From a virus, in the IMG/VR virus record IMGVR_UViG_3300026116_000651, positions 1 through 21,098 of that record: 21,098 bases of DNA; one strand, given 5' to 3'. Shown here piece after piece: positions 12,911-20,462 of the stretch (within the stretch, counting starts at the first letter, position 1; each line of letters opens with the position of its first letter). The position numbers and the translations under genes were made by a program. The notes below the pieces were generated by a model, which did not search any database, was not told the DNA's origin, and saw only the letters and a list, made by a program, of their open reading frames with translations.

Positions 12911-13225
12911 ATGGCCCTCGACATCACGCCCGTCGAGGGCATGGTCGCTCTCCAAATCGTCGACGACGAGGACGAAACGGAGCGAGAGCAGCGGTTGGCG
13001 TCGCGTAACACCAACGCGCCCAGTGACTCGTACAACGAGGCCATCGTCGCCATCGTGGTTGCGCTCGGTCCGAATTCCAAGAGCGCAATGGGCCCGAAGA
13101 TCCCCACAGGGGTCAAAAAGGGATCGACTGTTTTGGTGCGCAAGTACGCCCGCGACGGCCTGCGCATCGACGACGACACCGTGCTCGTCGAAACGTACTG
13201 CATCGTGGCCCTGGTCGGCGGCTAG
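12911..13225 (+). CDS. GroES-like co-chaperonin-fold protein
   Basis: A 104-residue protein matching the GroES (Cpn10) layout. It has an N-terminal 'P-x-x-G-x-V' strand (ITPVEGMVALQIVDD), a polar loop at about residues 18-40 where GroES has its mobile loop, then EAIVAIVVALGP corresponding to 'GkVvAVGpG'. VKKGSTVLVRKYARDGLRID and a final VLVETYCIVALV correspond to the VkvGD...Y-G...D...IlAv end of GroES. Length equals bacterial GroES (about 97). T4 gp31 is the established example of a phage GroES substitute that folds the capsid protein with GroEL. Placement beside scaffold and capsid genes fits such a role. The loop lacks an obvious Ile-Val-Leu GroEL-binding triplet, so activity with GroEL is uncertain. 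Confidence 0.65.
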   Translation: MALDITPVEGMVALQIVDDEDETEREQRLASRNTNAPSDSYNEAIVAIVVALGPNSKSAMGPKIPTGVKKGSTVLVRKYARDGLRIDDDTVLVETYCIVALVGG

Positions 13226-13275
13226 TCGACTCTCCAATACGGGACGCCGCCGGTAACGGGCGATCGGAGGAACGC

Positions 13276-14016
13276 ATGTTTCGAAGGAATGGTCCGCTTT
13301 TCAACGCGGAAGGCACCGCCGCACCGAGTGGTGCGCAACCGGCAGTCGCCGCACCCGTCACGGCAACGGCCGCCCCCGCAGTGACGGCCAAAGTAGACGC
13401 GCCACCGATTGGCGCCGATGGCACGGTCGATCCCGCCTGGCTCAATACTCGCCTCGAGCGCGAGCGGAGCAAAGAGCGCAGCAAGCTGCTCAAAGAGATC
13501 GGGGCGGCAGACACGGATTCAGCGAAAGCTGCGGTCACCGCGGCCCAAACGGCGGCCGACGCCAAAAAAAGCGCTGAAGAGCGTGCGCTCGAAGCGGGCA
13601 ATGCCCTTGCCGCAGAACGCGCGCGCCTCGCCGAAGCCTCGGCCCTGGTATCCCAGCAGGTGACCGAGCAAATGTCCTTGCTCAGTGCTGAACAGCAGGC
13701 CGCGATCCGCGCTATCGCACCCGACAGCGACCCGATCGCACAACTGAAGCAGCTCCGCGTCGCGGCGGCTTTCCGAGCGGGAGCTCAGCCGGCTGCGGCC
13801 GCGACTGCGACGGCGGCAACCGCACCGGCAACTCCTGCAGCCGCAGCCAGCGCAGCGATCCCCGCTACCACGGCCCCCGCGCCCGCAGCGCCGCCCGCTG
13901 CAGCCGGATCCCCGCCCGACTACAAGGCGGAGTACCAGCGACTCAAGGCCACCAATCCCGTCAAGGCGGCGGCCTACATGAACGAGCACGCGAACAAGAT
14001 TTATCCGCCAGCGTGA
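13276..14016 (+). CDS. Capsid scaffold protein
   Basis: A 246-residue protein directly before the major capsid gene, with a strong GGAGG at 13266-13270. After an Ala/Pro-rich N-terminus, residues about 53-125 form a long charged helix (LNTRLERERSKERSKLLKEI, then AAQTAADAKKSAEERALEAG) of coiled-coil type. Residues about 170-215 are an Ala/Pro/Thr-rich linker. The end is a short basic helix (YKAEYQRLKATNPVKAAAYM). Long helix plus disordered linker plus C-terminal basic capsid-binding helix is the scaffold layout of several tailed phages. No protease motif is visible in it or nearby. Confidence 0.75.
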   Translation: MFRRNGPLFNAEGTAAPSGAQPAVAAPVTATAAPAVTAKVDAPPIGADGTVDPAWLNTRLERERSKERSKLLKEIGAADTDSAKAAVTAAQTAADAKKSAEERALEAGNALAAERARLAEASALVSQQVTEQMSLLSAEQQAAIRAIAPDSDPIAQLKQLRVAAAFRAGAQPAAAATATAATAPATPAAAASAAIPATTAPAPAAPPAAAGSPPDYKAEYQRLKATNPVKAAAYMNEHANKIYPPA

Positions 14017-14114
14017 CGCCAATCAGGGCGCCCGCAGAGCGGCGTGACTGAGAACACCAAGCCGGCAACACGCCGGGCCGCCGGGGTGCGCCCGGATTTC
14101 AACAAGGAAAAGAC
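14017..14114 (+). promoter_or_regulatory. Gap before capsid gene with a short hairpin
   Basis: A 98-bp G/C-rich gap separates scaffold and capsid. CCGGC (14062-14066) pairs with GCCGG (14072-14076) over a 5-base loop, and the 8-bp palindrome GGGCGCCC lies at 14026-14033. The capsid ribosome site AAGGA is at 14104-14108. The gap could boost or buffer capsid mRNA, but no promoter or terminator is evident. Confidence 0.3.
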
Positions 14115-15200
14115 ATGCCCATCTCACGAGCGGAGCTCTCCGAAGAGTTCTTCGACCGCACCTCGGCCATCCTGCTACGCCAGCCGGAGCCCCAATACCT
14201 GTACGCGATGCTCTTCAAGCGCGCGCTCGGGATCGCGCTGAACATCCCGTCGATGATCGGTCGCCAGCCCTACGAGATCGGCGGGCAGGGCGCGCCGTAC
14301 AGCGCACCGGAACGCGATCGACTCATGCTGTCGGCAGACCTGGGCGCGGAGCTCTTCGCGGCGCAGGTGAACTTCACCGGCGAGCCCGGCCACACGATGA
14401 AGTTCAATCGGCCGCGCTTCACCGATTCGACCTACACGCAGGCCGCACGCGAGATCGGCGTCAACCAGTCGATCTCGACCACGCCGCTGGTCGCCGGATC
14501 CGAGCAAGCGCTGCTCACGATCAAGCGCTTCGCGGGCCCGTACGGCGCGACGTCCGTGCAGCCGTATGGTTTGGACGCCTTCGATTCGACGATGGGCGTG
14601 CACAACTTGTCTCAATTCGTCGGGACGCATCTCGGTCGCGACTTCGACAAGACGCTCGACTCGTTCTGGGTCACCTTGGCGGATCTCGCGTCGACAACCG
14701 TCTATCCGCTCGGGTACGCGGCGGACAACGACATCACTGCCAAGGGCCAAGCGCCCTTCACGTACGAGCAGCAATCGCGCGTCAGCAAGATCCAAGACGA
14801 AGCGAACTTGCCCACGCTCGGCGACGGCCGCCGCATCATGGTGGTGTCACCCACTGGCAAGAAGCAGCTCAAGGACGACCCGCAGTTCGCGCGCTACTGC
14901 GAGTTCCACAAGGAGCTCAACCCGATGTTCCCGGGTTGGTTCGGCTCGACCGCCGAATACCACTACTTCATGAGCAACACGCTCACGAAGAGCTCGAACA
15001 GCTCGAGCGTGAACATCCACAAGGCTCACGCCATCGCGCCCGGCGTGTTCCTCGGCGGCATCGGCAAGACGATCGGCGTCCGCGCCGCGAGCGACGACAA
15101 CTATGGCGAGACGGCCAAGGTCATCTGGCTCGCGTATCTCGCGCTTGGCCTCGCCGACAACCGCTTCGTCACGAAGGTGGCGTACTCGGAGGACGTGTAA
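14115..15200 (+). CDS. Major capsid protein
   Basis: A 361-residue protein after the scaffold gene, with an AAGGA site six bases ahead of the ATG. The sequence has capsid-type features: a long E-loop/strand region (FTGEPGHTMKFNRPRFTDST), a central A-domain with many strands and helices (LDSFWVTLADLASTTVYPLG), RRIMVVSPTGKKQLKDDPQF, and a C-terminal stretch KAHAIAPGVFLGGIGKTIGV, RAASDDNYGETAKVIWLAYL, ending in a typical strand LGLADNRFVTKVAYSEDV. Position, length and the conserved C-terminal pattern support an HK97-fold shell protein. No N-terminal protease-cleaved domain is evident. Its stop shares a base with the next start (TAATG). Confidence 0.82.
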   Translation: MPISRAELSEEFFDRTSAILLRQPEPQYLYAMLFKRALGIALNIPSMIGRQPYEIGGQGAPYSAPERDRLMLSADLGAELFAAQVNFTGEPGHTMKFNRPRFTDSTYTQAAREIGVNQSISTTPLVAGSEQALLTIKRFAGPYGATSVQPYGLDAFDSTMGVHNLSQFVGTHLGRDFDKTLDSFWVTLADLASTTVYPLGYAADNDITAKGQAPFTYEQQSRVSKIQDEANLPTLGDGRRIMVVSPTGKKQLKDDPQFARYCEFHKELNPMFPGWFGSTAEYHYFMSNTLTKSSNSSSVNIHKAHAIAPGVFLGGIGKTIGVRAASDDNYGETAKVIWLAYLALGLADNRFVTKVAYSEDV

Positions 15201-15625
15201 TGAGCTTCCCGGCTCAATGGGTCACCGCGCCGGGCGGCACGGGCGACTTTACGTCGGCTCCCGTCGCAGGCACCACGACCCCAGGCACCGCCCTATCGAC
15301 GGCCAACATCGCGCACGGCACGCTCTCGTGCCTGTTCGTGCTGCTCGCCGATACCAACACGCTGACCATGACCGCGAAGTTCCAGGTCAGCGACGACCAG
15401 ACGACCTGGTACGACCTCGCGGGCGACGCGCAGAACCCGGCCAACGTCGCGCAAGCGACCGGGACGGCCGGCGCAGATACCGCGGTCAGCCGCGTTCTTC
15501 CAGTTCCGACCGCGGCGATCGGCTGGAAATACATTCGCGCTGCGGTCGTCAACGGCGTCGCGACCGGTGCTTCGATCGACACCTACGCGATGACGTTCCA
15601 CTACCGCCGCTTCACGGGCTTCTGA
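15200..15625 (+). CDS. Probable head decoration or minor head protein
   Basis: A 141-residue Thr/Ala-rich beta protein coupled to the capsid gene through TAATG. Segments LSCLFVLLADTNTLTMTAKF, VSDDQTTWYDLAGDAQNP, AIGWKYIRAAVVNGV and YAMTFHYRRF look like strands of a small sandwich fold. The 'D-x-T-T-W-Y-D-L' motif is common in phage structural proteins. Immediate position after the capsid suggests a shell-stabilising decoration protein. That is inference from context. Confidence 0.55.
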   Translation: MSFPAQWVTAPGGTGDFTSAPVAGTTTPGTALSTANIAHGTLSCLFVLLADTNTLTMTAKFQVSDDQTTWYDLAGDAQNPANVAQATGTAGADTAVSRVLPVPTAAIGWKYIRAAVVNGVATGASIDTYAMTFHYRRFTGF

Positions 15626-15639
15626 TCGAGGTGCGCTGA

Positions 15640-16254
15640 ATGGCGCTTTCAACAGCCGAGCTCGCACGAATAAAAGCCGAGCTCGGCTGGAACGTGCTGT
15701 CGACGGGCGCCGAGCCGTTCATCGGCGTCGCGATGATCTTCGAACAGGTCATTGCGCAGTACCTGACGACCGGAGCAAGCACAACCTCCGCAACGTCGGT
15801 CACAGCGTCGGCAAACGGTGCGGCGCAACCGATCTCCGTGACGCTCGCCAGCGCGACGGGCTTTGCCCAGGGCAATCTCGTTTGGATCGACGTGGACGAC
15901 CGACAAGAGTCTGCGACCATTCAGAGCCTTTCGGGTTCGTCTGCAGTAGTCGCGCTGCGGAACGCCCACAGCGGCACGTACCCCGTGTACGTGGACAGCG
16001 GCGAGGCGATCGTTCGTGAGCTCCTCGCTCGCATCCGCGCTGTCAAGCTCGAGCTCGCCGGCATCTTCGGCGAGGGCGCGCTGAAGAAAGCTGACGAAGT
16101 CGAATTCTACGAGACTGGAATGGCCCTATTCGGGTCCACGTCCAAGGTGCTGATGTTCTGGCGTGACGAGCTCGCCAGCGCCATCGGCGACATCAGCTTG
16201 AACCGCTGGCGTCAGCGGAGCGGCGGAGGCGGCGGATCGGTATCGGTTTACTGA
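15640..16254 (+). CDS. Head-tail connector-like protein
   Basis: A 204-residue protein with GAGGTG at 15628-15633. Two helical parts (LSTAELARIKAELGW at the N-terminus, AIVRELLARIRAVKLELAGI in the C-terminal half) flank a Thr/Ser/Ala-rich strand-like insert at about residues 45-115. Proteins in this position after the capsid gene usually sit at the portal-neck junction. The C-terminus ends in a flexible Gly/Ser tail. The stop shares a base with the next ATG. The specific adaptor family is not certain. Confidence 0.45.
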   Translation: MALSTAELARIKAELGWNVLSTGAEPFIGVAMIFEQVIAQYLTTGASTTSATSVTASANGAAQPISVTLASATGFAQGNLVWIDVDDRQESATIQSLSGSSAVVALRNAHSGTYPVYVDSGEAIVRELLARIRAVKLELAGIFGEGALKKADEVEFYETGMALFGSTSKVLMFWRDELASAIGDISLNRWRQRSGGGGGSVSVY

Positions 16255-16706
16255 TGACACCGCGAGATCGACTGCGTCGGATTGCGCACCGTGCCCGCGC
16301 GATCCCGAACCGTTACGGCCTCCGGCCCTACACGGTGTCCGTCGTTGTCACGACATGGCCCGGCGCAAACACTGGCCGTGGCACCGAGTCGCGCGTGGCC
16401 ACGCCGATCACCGAGGCCGGCGGCGCTCCACCCAAGGTCCGGGAGCTGAATGCCGAAGAGCTAGCACTGAACAACATGGGCAGCGGGTCCGTCCGCGTTG
16501 GCCCGATCACCCCGAGTTTCCCGGGCGGTGGCACGGACATCTCCGTGATCAAGCCCCTGCTCACGGCAGGTCAAACGGTGCACTTGCTCCTCGAAGGCCC
16601 CGGCTTCCCGGCGCGCGGGTACTACGAGATCAAAGACGTACAGACCGACCACGGACTGCACTGGACGATCATAGCTAGCCCGGTCCAGAGCGCGAGCGCC
16701 CCGTGA
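16254..16706 (+). CDS. Probable neck/head-closure protein
   Basis: A 150-residue protein beginning with a basic helix (MTPRDRLRRIAHRARAIPNR), then strands (YTVSVVVTTWPG, ISVIKPLLTAGQTVHLLLEG, GYYEIKDVQTDHGLHWTIIA). A strand-rich body at this position in the operon, between connector and tail genes, is typical of head-closure or neck proteins. I cannot match it to a named family. The start is coupled to the previous stop (TGATG-type) and the stop overlaps the next GTG. Confidence 0.45.
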   Translation: MTPRDRLRRIAHRARAIPNRYGLRPYTVSVVVTTWPGANTGRGTESRVATPITEAGGAPPKVRELNAEELALNNMGSGSVRVGPITPSFPGGGTDISVIKPLLTAGQTVHLLLEGPGFPARGYYEIKDVQTDHGLHWTIIASPVQSASAP

Positions 16707-17473
16707 GCAACCCGAACACGCTGAACAGCTCGTGGGGCTCGCTCAGCATGCCCATCGCGGCAGGCTCAGGCAGCGACCTCACTGCGCTCGACACGGCGCG
16801 CGATATTCTGCTCGGGCTGCTCTCCGCAGCGCTCACGAGCGAACTCGGTGATGCCTGGGCGGCTGTAGCTGCGCAGTCACCAAATCTGCCCATCCCAACA
16901 CCCGTTGGATCGGCTCTGCCGGCACTCGACGACCTGGACACGATGCGGCAGCGGAAGGCCGCCTTCCCGTTGCTTTCGGTCAGCCGAAGCGTCGAGCCGC
17001 AGCAAGAAGACGAATTCACGATCTGGCAGAACCGAATAACGAGCAAGTGGACGATCGACTACGTCCTCGGCCCACTCGAGATCGGCAACCAGATGAAGAT
17101 GGCCGACGCGCTCACCGCGGCCGGCAAAATCATTGCAGCGACCATTCGCCGCGGCGGCCACAAGGCTTACGCGACCACGGTGATCGACGCGCCGAGCGGC
17201 GCAGTCACCGCCAAGCAAGTGCTCGGCGTTGGCTACTGCGGATTCTCGACCGTCGGAATTACTGGGTTCATCCAGGGTGCCGCGTCCTTCTCCCAGGGCG
17301 GCGCAAAGTACCACGCGCTGACGATGACGCTCCAGACGACGGAGCTCGATTCGATTGCCGATGACGGCAGCTCGTATGCCGGCGCAGGCATCACGCTCGG
17401 GAACCCAAGCAACGTAAGCAAGACCGATGCTGATGTCGCGCTGGATACCGCAGTCCCGCTGAAGCCTCAGTGA
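16703..17473 (+). CDS. Hypothetical neck/tail protein, possible tail terminator
   Basis: A 256-residue protein starting at GTG 16703 (GTGA overlap). The N-terminal part has a helix (LTALDTARDILLGLLSAALT) and the middle has PLLSVSRSVEPQQEDEFTIW, WTIDYVLGPLEIGNQMKMAD and a helix into HKAYATTVID. The C-terminal third is strand-rich (ITGFIQGAASFSQGGAKYHA, then LTMTLQTTEL). Its place between a neck protein and an HK97 gp10-like protein fits a tail terminator or completion role, but no motif settles this. Confidence 0.4.
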   Translation: MSNPNTLNSSWGSLSMPIAAGSGSDLTALDTARDILLGLLSAALTSELGDAWAAVAAQSPNLPIPTPVGSALPALDDLDTMRQRKAAFPLLSVSRSVEPQQEDEFTIWQNRITSKWTIDYVLGPLEIGNQMKMADALTAAGKIIAATIRRGGHKAYATTVIDAPSGAVTAKQVLGVGYCGFSTVGITGFIQGAASFSQGGAKYHALTMTLQTTELDSIADDGSSYAGAGITLGNPSNVSKTDADVALDTAVPLKPQ

Positions 17474-17480
17474 GCAACCA

Positions 17481-17966
17481 GTGATCATCGCCAACTTCGA
17501 CGAAGTGCGTCGCGGACATGAGCATTTCCTTGCGGGCAATGAGCGGTTGTTCGTTCAGGCCGAGGACACGGCGGGGCGCCACGCTCTGGCCTACGTGCAG
17601 AGCAACTCCGACTTCAAGCGACGCAGCGGCAAGCTGCAGGACAGCACGACCTACCGGATCGTTCGCACGAGCGGCGGTCGCCTCCTGCGCATTGCCAATC
17701 CGGTCGCGTACGCCGCAACCATCGACACGGGCTCGCGCGCTCATTGGATCGCGCCAAAGCAAAGCACCTCGCGAGTGACTGGTCTCACGAGGCGCGGATC
17801 TGTGCTCGCGTTCATGGGCCGCGCAGGCGTGATGCTGTTCCGCCGCCGCGTGTGGCACCCAGGCACGCGCCCCTACCGATTCCTCTACAACGCTGCTGAT
17901 TCCGCGTATCGCGTGCTCGGTCAAGAGCTGACGCGCGGCATGGCCGATCTCGCGAAGCGTTTCTGA
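17481..17966 (+). CDS. HK97 gp10-like tail/neck protein
   Basis: A 161-residue protein starting at GTG 17481. It shows the HK97 gp10 family pattern: a helix with 'AEDTAGRHALAYVQ', then FKRRSGKLQDSTTYRIVRTS, RIANPVAYAATIDTGSRAHW ('Y-A-x-x-I-D-x-G-S-x-x-H' in place of the usual Y-A-x-x-x-E-x-G-T), IAPKQ, LAFMGRAG, and the diagnostic RRRVWHPGTRPYRFLYNAAD. This family acts at the head-tail interface or tail completion. No obvious ribosome site precedes the GTG. The spacing of seven bases from the previous stop implies coupling. Confidence 0.75.
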   Translation: MIIANFDEVRRGHEHFLAGNERLFVQAEDTAGRHALAYVQSNSDFKRRSGKLQDSTTYRIVRTSGGRLLRIANPVAYAATIDTGSRAHWIAPKQSTSRVTGLTRRGSVLAFMGRAGVMLFRRRVWHPGTRPYRFLYNAADSAYRVLGQELTRGMADLAKRF

Positions 17967-18013
17967 TTCTCACTCACTGCTGCGCATCGCGCGCACGCGA
18001 GGGACCGATCCAA

Positions 18014-18373
18014 ATGAAGCTCAAGTTTTTCGCCAAAGCCGAGCACGTCGTGCATTTCCCGGCGCCCCGCCGAGCCGGGCAGCTCCACAACTACGTGGGG
18101 CGCCAATTCGTGGCGCACGAAGAAGACAAAGCCGCGCGCGAATCACGCGTCGCCGGTCAGAATCGCGCGACCAAAGACGGCCTCGAGATCGAGGCGGGCA
18201 CGCCCGAGGCGGAGATCTTGTGTCAGTACGCGCGCCAGGGCGGATTGTGGTGCGCAGACAAGGCCACCGCCGAAGCCGTCGGCGTCGAGTTCACGCCCGT
18301 CAAATATGACGAGGCCGCGTTCGAATTCATCCCCGACGCCGCAAAGCCGTCGAAGCCCCCGAAAGCGGAGTGA
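18014..18373 (+). CDS. Small protein preceding tail sheath
   Basis: A 119-residue protein with GAGGGA at 17999-18004, upstream of the ATG. Text such as VVHFPAPRRAGQLHNYVGRQ, LCQYARQGGLWCADKATAEA and VGVEFTPV gives two small strand clusters. The C-terminal tail is Lys/Pro-rich and disordered. Mu-like phages carry a small gene in the same place before the sheath, but I see no firm sequence match, so only the positional analogy is offered. Confidence 0.55.
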   Translation: MKLKFFAKAEHVVHFPAPRRAGQLHNYVGRQFVAHEEDKAARESRVAGQNRATKDGLEIEAGTPEAEILCQYARQGGLWCADKATAEAVGVEFTPVKYDEAAFEFIPDAAKPSKPPKAE

Positions 18374-18378
18374 TCTGA

Positions 18379-19938
18379 ATGACCTCATTCGTCGGCTACC
18401 CGAGCAGCTACCGCGCGCCCTTCACCGCGCTGCAACTTCTCTTCGGCCAAGGCCCGTCCAACGCACCGAGCGGCCCGCGTACCGCCATGTACATGGGCCC
18501 CAAGACCTCTGCGGGCTCGGCGACCGTCAACACGGCCTACCCGATCACCTCCGAGGCCGACGCCATCACGCTTTTCGGCACTGGCTCGCCCGTGCATCGC
18601 GCGATCCGGCGTCACCTGCTGGCGAGCACGCTCGGCAACATCGTCGGGATCTGTTACGCCGCCTCGTCTGGCGGCAGCCCCGTTGCGGCGGCCGCGACGA
18701 TCACGATCACGTTCACCAGCGGATCGAATCCGACCGCTACGGGAAACGTTCGGACCTGGGTTTGCGGCGAGATCATCGACGTAGCGTTCAACACCGCCGA
18801 CACAGCGACCACGATCGCGGCCAACATCGCGGCCGGCATCAACGCCAAGCCATGGCTGCCCTGCACGGCGTCTCCGGCTGTCGGCGTGGTCACCATCACC
18901 GCGCGCGTCGCTGGCGCCTCTCAGGGTGACGGCACGGTCGGCGTGATCCGAATCCGAAGCATCCCCGACGCCGGCAAGAACGTCATTTCGACCACGAGCG
19001 GCGCGGCGCTCGGACTCGGCACGGGCGCCGCAGGCGCGGACGGGTCGACCACGGAAGCCACCAACCTCGCGGCGGCGCTCGCGACGATCACGAACACCCG
19101 CTACTACTACATGGGCTTCACCGTGTGGGCTGCGACGCCGCTCGCGTCCATCACAACGCACGTCAACACCAAGAGCCAGGCCAACCCGGGTCTCCGCTGT
19201 CGAGCGTTCACCGCCTACACCGGCACGCTGACCGCATGCGAAACGATCGCGCTCACCGTCAACTACGAGCGGCAGCACGTCGTCCACCAGGCGAACAGCG
19301 AGTGGGATACGGCCGACCTCGTGGGCAACGCGGTCGCCATCCACCAGAGCCAAGAGGCGGCGGTCGGTGGATTCGTGCCGGACCTGTACCGCGGCAAAGA
19401 TTGGATGTGCCCACCCGCGTACGCGAACTCCGACTGGCCCACGTCGACCAACATCAACGACGCCGTGACGGACGGAATCATCGAGGTCGCGTCCGATCAA
19501 TTCGGCTCATTCATGGTGATGAGCGTGAACACGCGATCGCGTGACTCCGGCGGCACGCTGGCGGACTTCCGCGCGACGGAGACGCACCGGATCTCCTTCC
19601 TGGATGCGCTCGGGGATCGCTGGATGCAGCGCGACCAGGCAACGTACGCCGGCTTCAAGCTGATGCCGGATCAGCTGATGCCGGACGGATCGGTGAACTT
19701 CAACCAGAAGGTTCCGCCGAAGACGCTCACCCCGTCGCTTTACAAGCCGTTCGCCGCCAAGCAGATCGAAGAGGGTGGCGACAACGGCGAGATCCAAAAC
19801 GTGCCCGGCTGGCTCGCCTCACTGAACATCACGATCGATCCGAACAACGTGAGCCGCAACGTCATCACGGCCAGCGGTCGCACGATCGATATTCGGCACC
19901 AGACCGCGATCCAACTCTCCGAGACGACCCCCGGCTGA
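18379..19938 (+). CDS. Tail sheath protein (contractile tail)
   Basis: A 519-residue protein with the overall features of Mu gpL-type sheaths. It has an N-terminal 'P-S-S-Y-R-A-P' and 'TAMYMGPKTSAGSATVNTAY, PITSEADAITLFGTGSPVHR' entry, where cargo-loading sheath proteins have 'iG...G....n....v.S...a...FG.gS...'. An Ala/Thr-rich inserted domain lies between about residues 105 and 225, and the subtilisin-like fold region follows. The C-terminal strands carry FKLMPDQLMPDG, PSLYKPFAAKQIEEGGDNGE and a final 'VITASGRTIDIRHQTAIQL'. GGAG at 18367-18370 is eight bases ahead of the ATG. The next gene is the tube protein, the usual sheath-tube order. The family call is from overall pattern and order. 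Confidence 0.8.
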   Translation: MTSFVGYPSSYRAPFTALQLLFGQGPSNAPSGPRTAMYMGPKTSAGSATVNTAYPITSEADAITLFGTGSPVHRAIRRHLLASTLGNIVGICYAASSGGSPVAAAATITITFTSGSNPTATGNVRTWVCGEIIDVAFNTADTATTIAANIAAGINAKPWLPCTASPAVGVVTITARVAGASQGDGTVGVIRIRSIPDAGKNVISTTSGAALGLGTGAAGADGSTTEATNLAAALATITNTRYYYMGFTVWAATPLASITTHVNTKSQANPGLRCRAFTAYTGTLTACETIALTVNYERQHVVHQANSEWDTADLVGNAVAIHQSQEAAVGGFVPDLYRGKDWMCPPAYANSDWPTSTNINDAVTDGIIEVASDQFGSFMVMSVNTRSRDSGGTLADFRATETHRISFLDALGDRWMQRDQATYAGFKLMPDQLMPDGSVNFNQKVPPKTLTPSLYKPFAAKQIEEGGDNGEIQNVPGWLASLNITIDPNNVSRNVITASGRTIDIRHQTAIQLSETTPG

Positions 19939-19955
19939 GCTGAAGGAAAACGATC

Positions 19956-20327
19956 ATGCCCGCATTAAGCGACCACCTACGGCTCAAGCTCCTCATCGAC
20001 GGCATCTTCCAAGTCAAGCCATCGAGCATTCGCGTCTCCGTCGACAACGGCGCGCAAGAAGTTGACACGCTCGAAGGCCTCGCCGGCAAGACGCCCGGAT
20101 CCGGCAAGTGCAAGATCACTGGCACCTGCGCGGTGCCCTTGGGCGGCCCCGAGTTCGACTTTTTCACGGCGTGCGTCGAAGGCTCGTACCATACGTGCCA
20201 GGTGCCGTTCGGCGTGAAGTCGTACATCGGGAACGGCTGGTTCAAGACGGCCGAGCTCGGCCAGTCGACGAACCAAAACACCGAGTTTCAGTTCGAGTGG
20301 TCCGGCGAATTCGCGCTGCCCAAGTGA
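19956..20327 (+). CDS. Tail tube protein
   Basis: A 123-residue protein 17 bases after the sheath, with AAGGA at 19943-19947 and an ATG eight bases further. Mu gpM-like tube subunits are about this size and strand-rich. Here: LKLLIDGIFQVKPSSIRVSV, KCKITGTCAVPLGGPEFDFF, SYHTCQVPFGVKSYIGNGWF and TEFQFEWSGEFALPK. The order sheath-tube-chaperone supports the call. A strong terminator follows in the 135-bp gap. Confidence 0.72.
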   Translation: MPALSDHLRLKLLIDGIFQVKPSSIRVSVDNGAQEVDTLEGLAGKTPGSGKCKITGTCAVPLGGPEFDFFTACVEGSYHTCQVPFGVKSYIGNGWFKTAELGQSTNQNTEFQFEWSGEFALPK

Positions 20328-20406
20328 CGACGACATAGCGGGCTGGTCTCGCTGCTGACTGTGAGGGCTCCGTTTTGAGGCGGACCGGGCCCGCACGTTT
20401 GAATAG

Positions 20407-20442
20407 GCCTCTGGGACTCCTTACGGGGCCTGGAGGCTTTTT
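20407..20442 (+). terminator. Intrinsic terminator after tail tube gene
   Basis: GCCTCTGGGACTC (from 20407) pairs with GGGGCCTGGAGGC (to 20437), with one mismatch, three wobble pairs and a loop of about five bases. Five T residues (20438-20442) follow at once. The hairpin plus T-run is the classical Rho-independent form on the + strand. It sits between the tube gene and the next tail gene, so it would lower read-through into downstream tail genes. Confidence 0.75.
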
Positions 20443-20462
20443 CGCCGTTTCTGAGGGGAAGC

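Noticed and set aside
14044-14241. GTG-started small frame between scaffold and capsid
   Set aside because: Only the first 24 codons lie outside the capsid gene, the rest becomes Ser/Arg-rich shadow sequence, and the capsid start with its ribosome site is strong.
18385-19500. Long minus-strand open frame (about 371 codons) opposite the sheath gene
   Set aside because: The composition is Arg/Gly/Asp/Val-rich, typical of the reverse of a GC-rich Thr/Ala gene, and the sheath on the + strand is clear.
20375-20404. TTGAGG ... TTGAAT as a promoter after the tube gene
   Set aside because: Both boxes match the consensus only partly, and the predicted start would fall inside the terminator hairpin.
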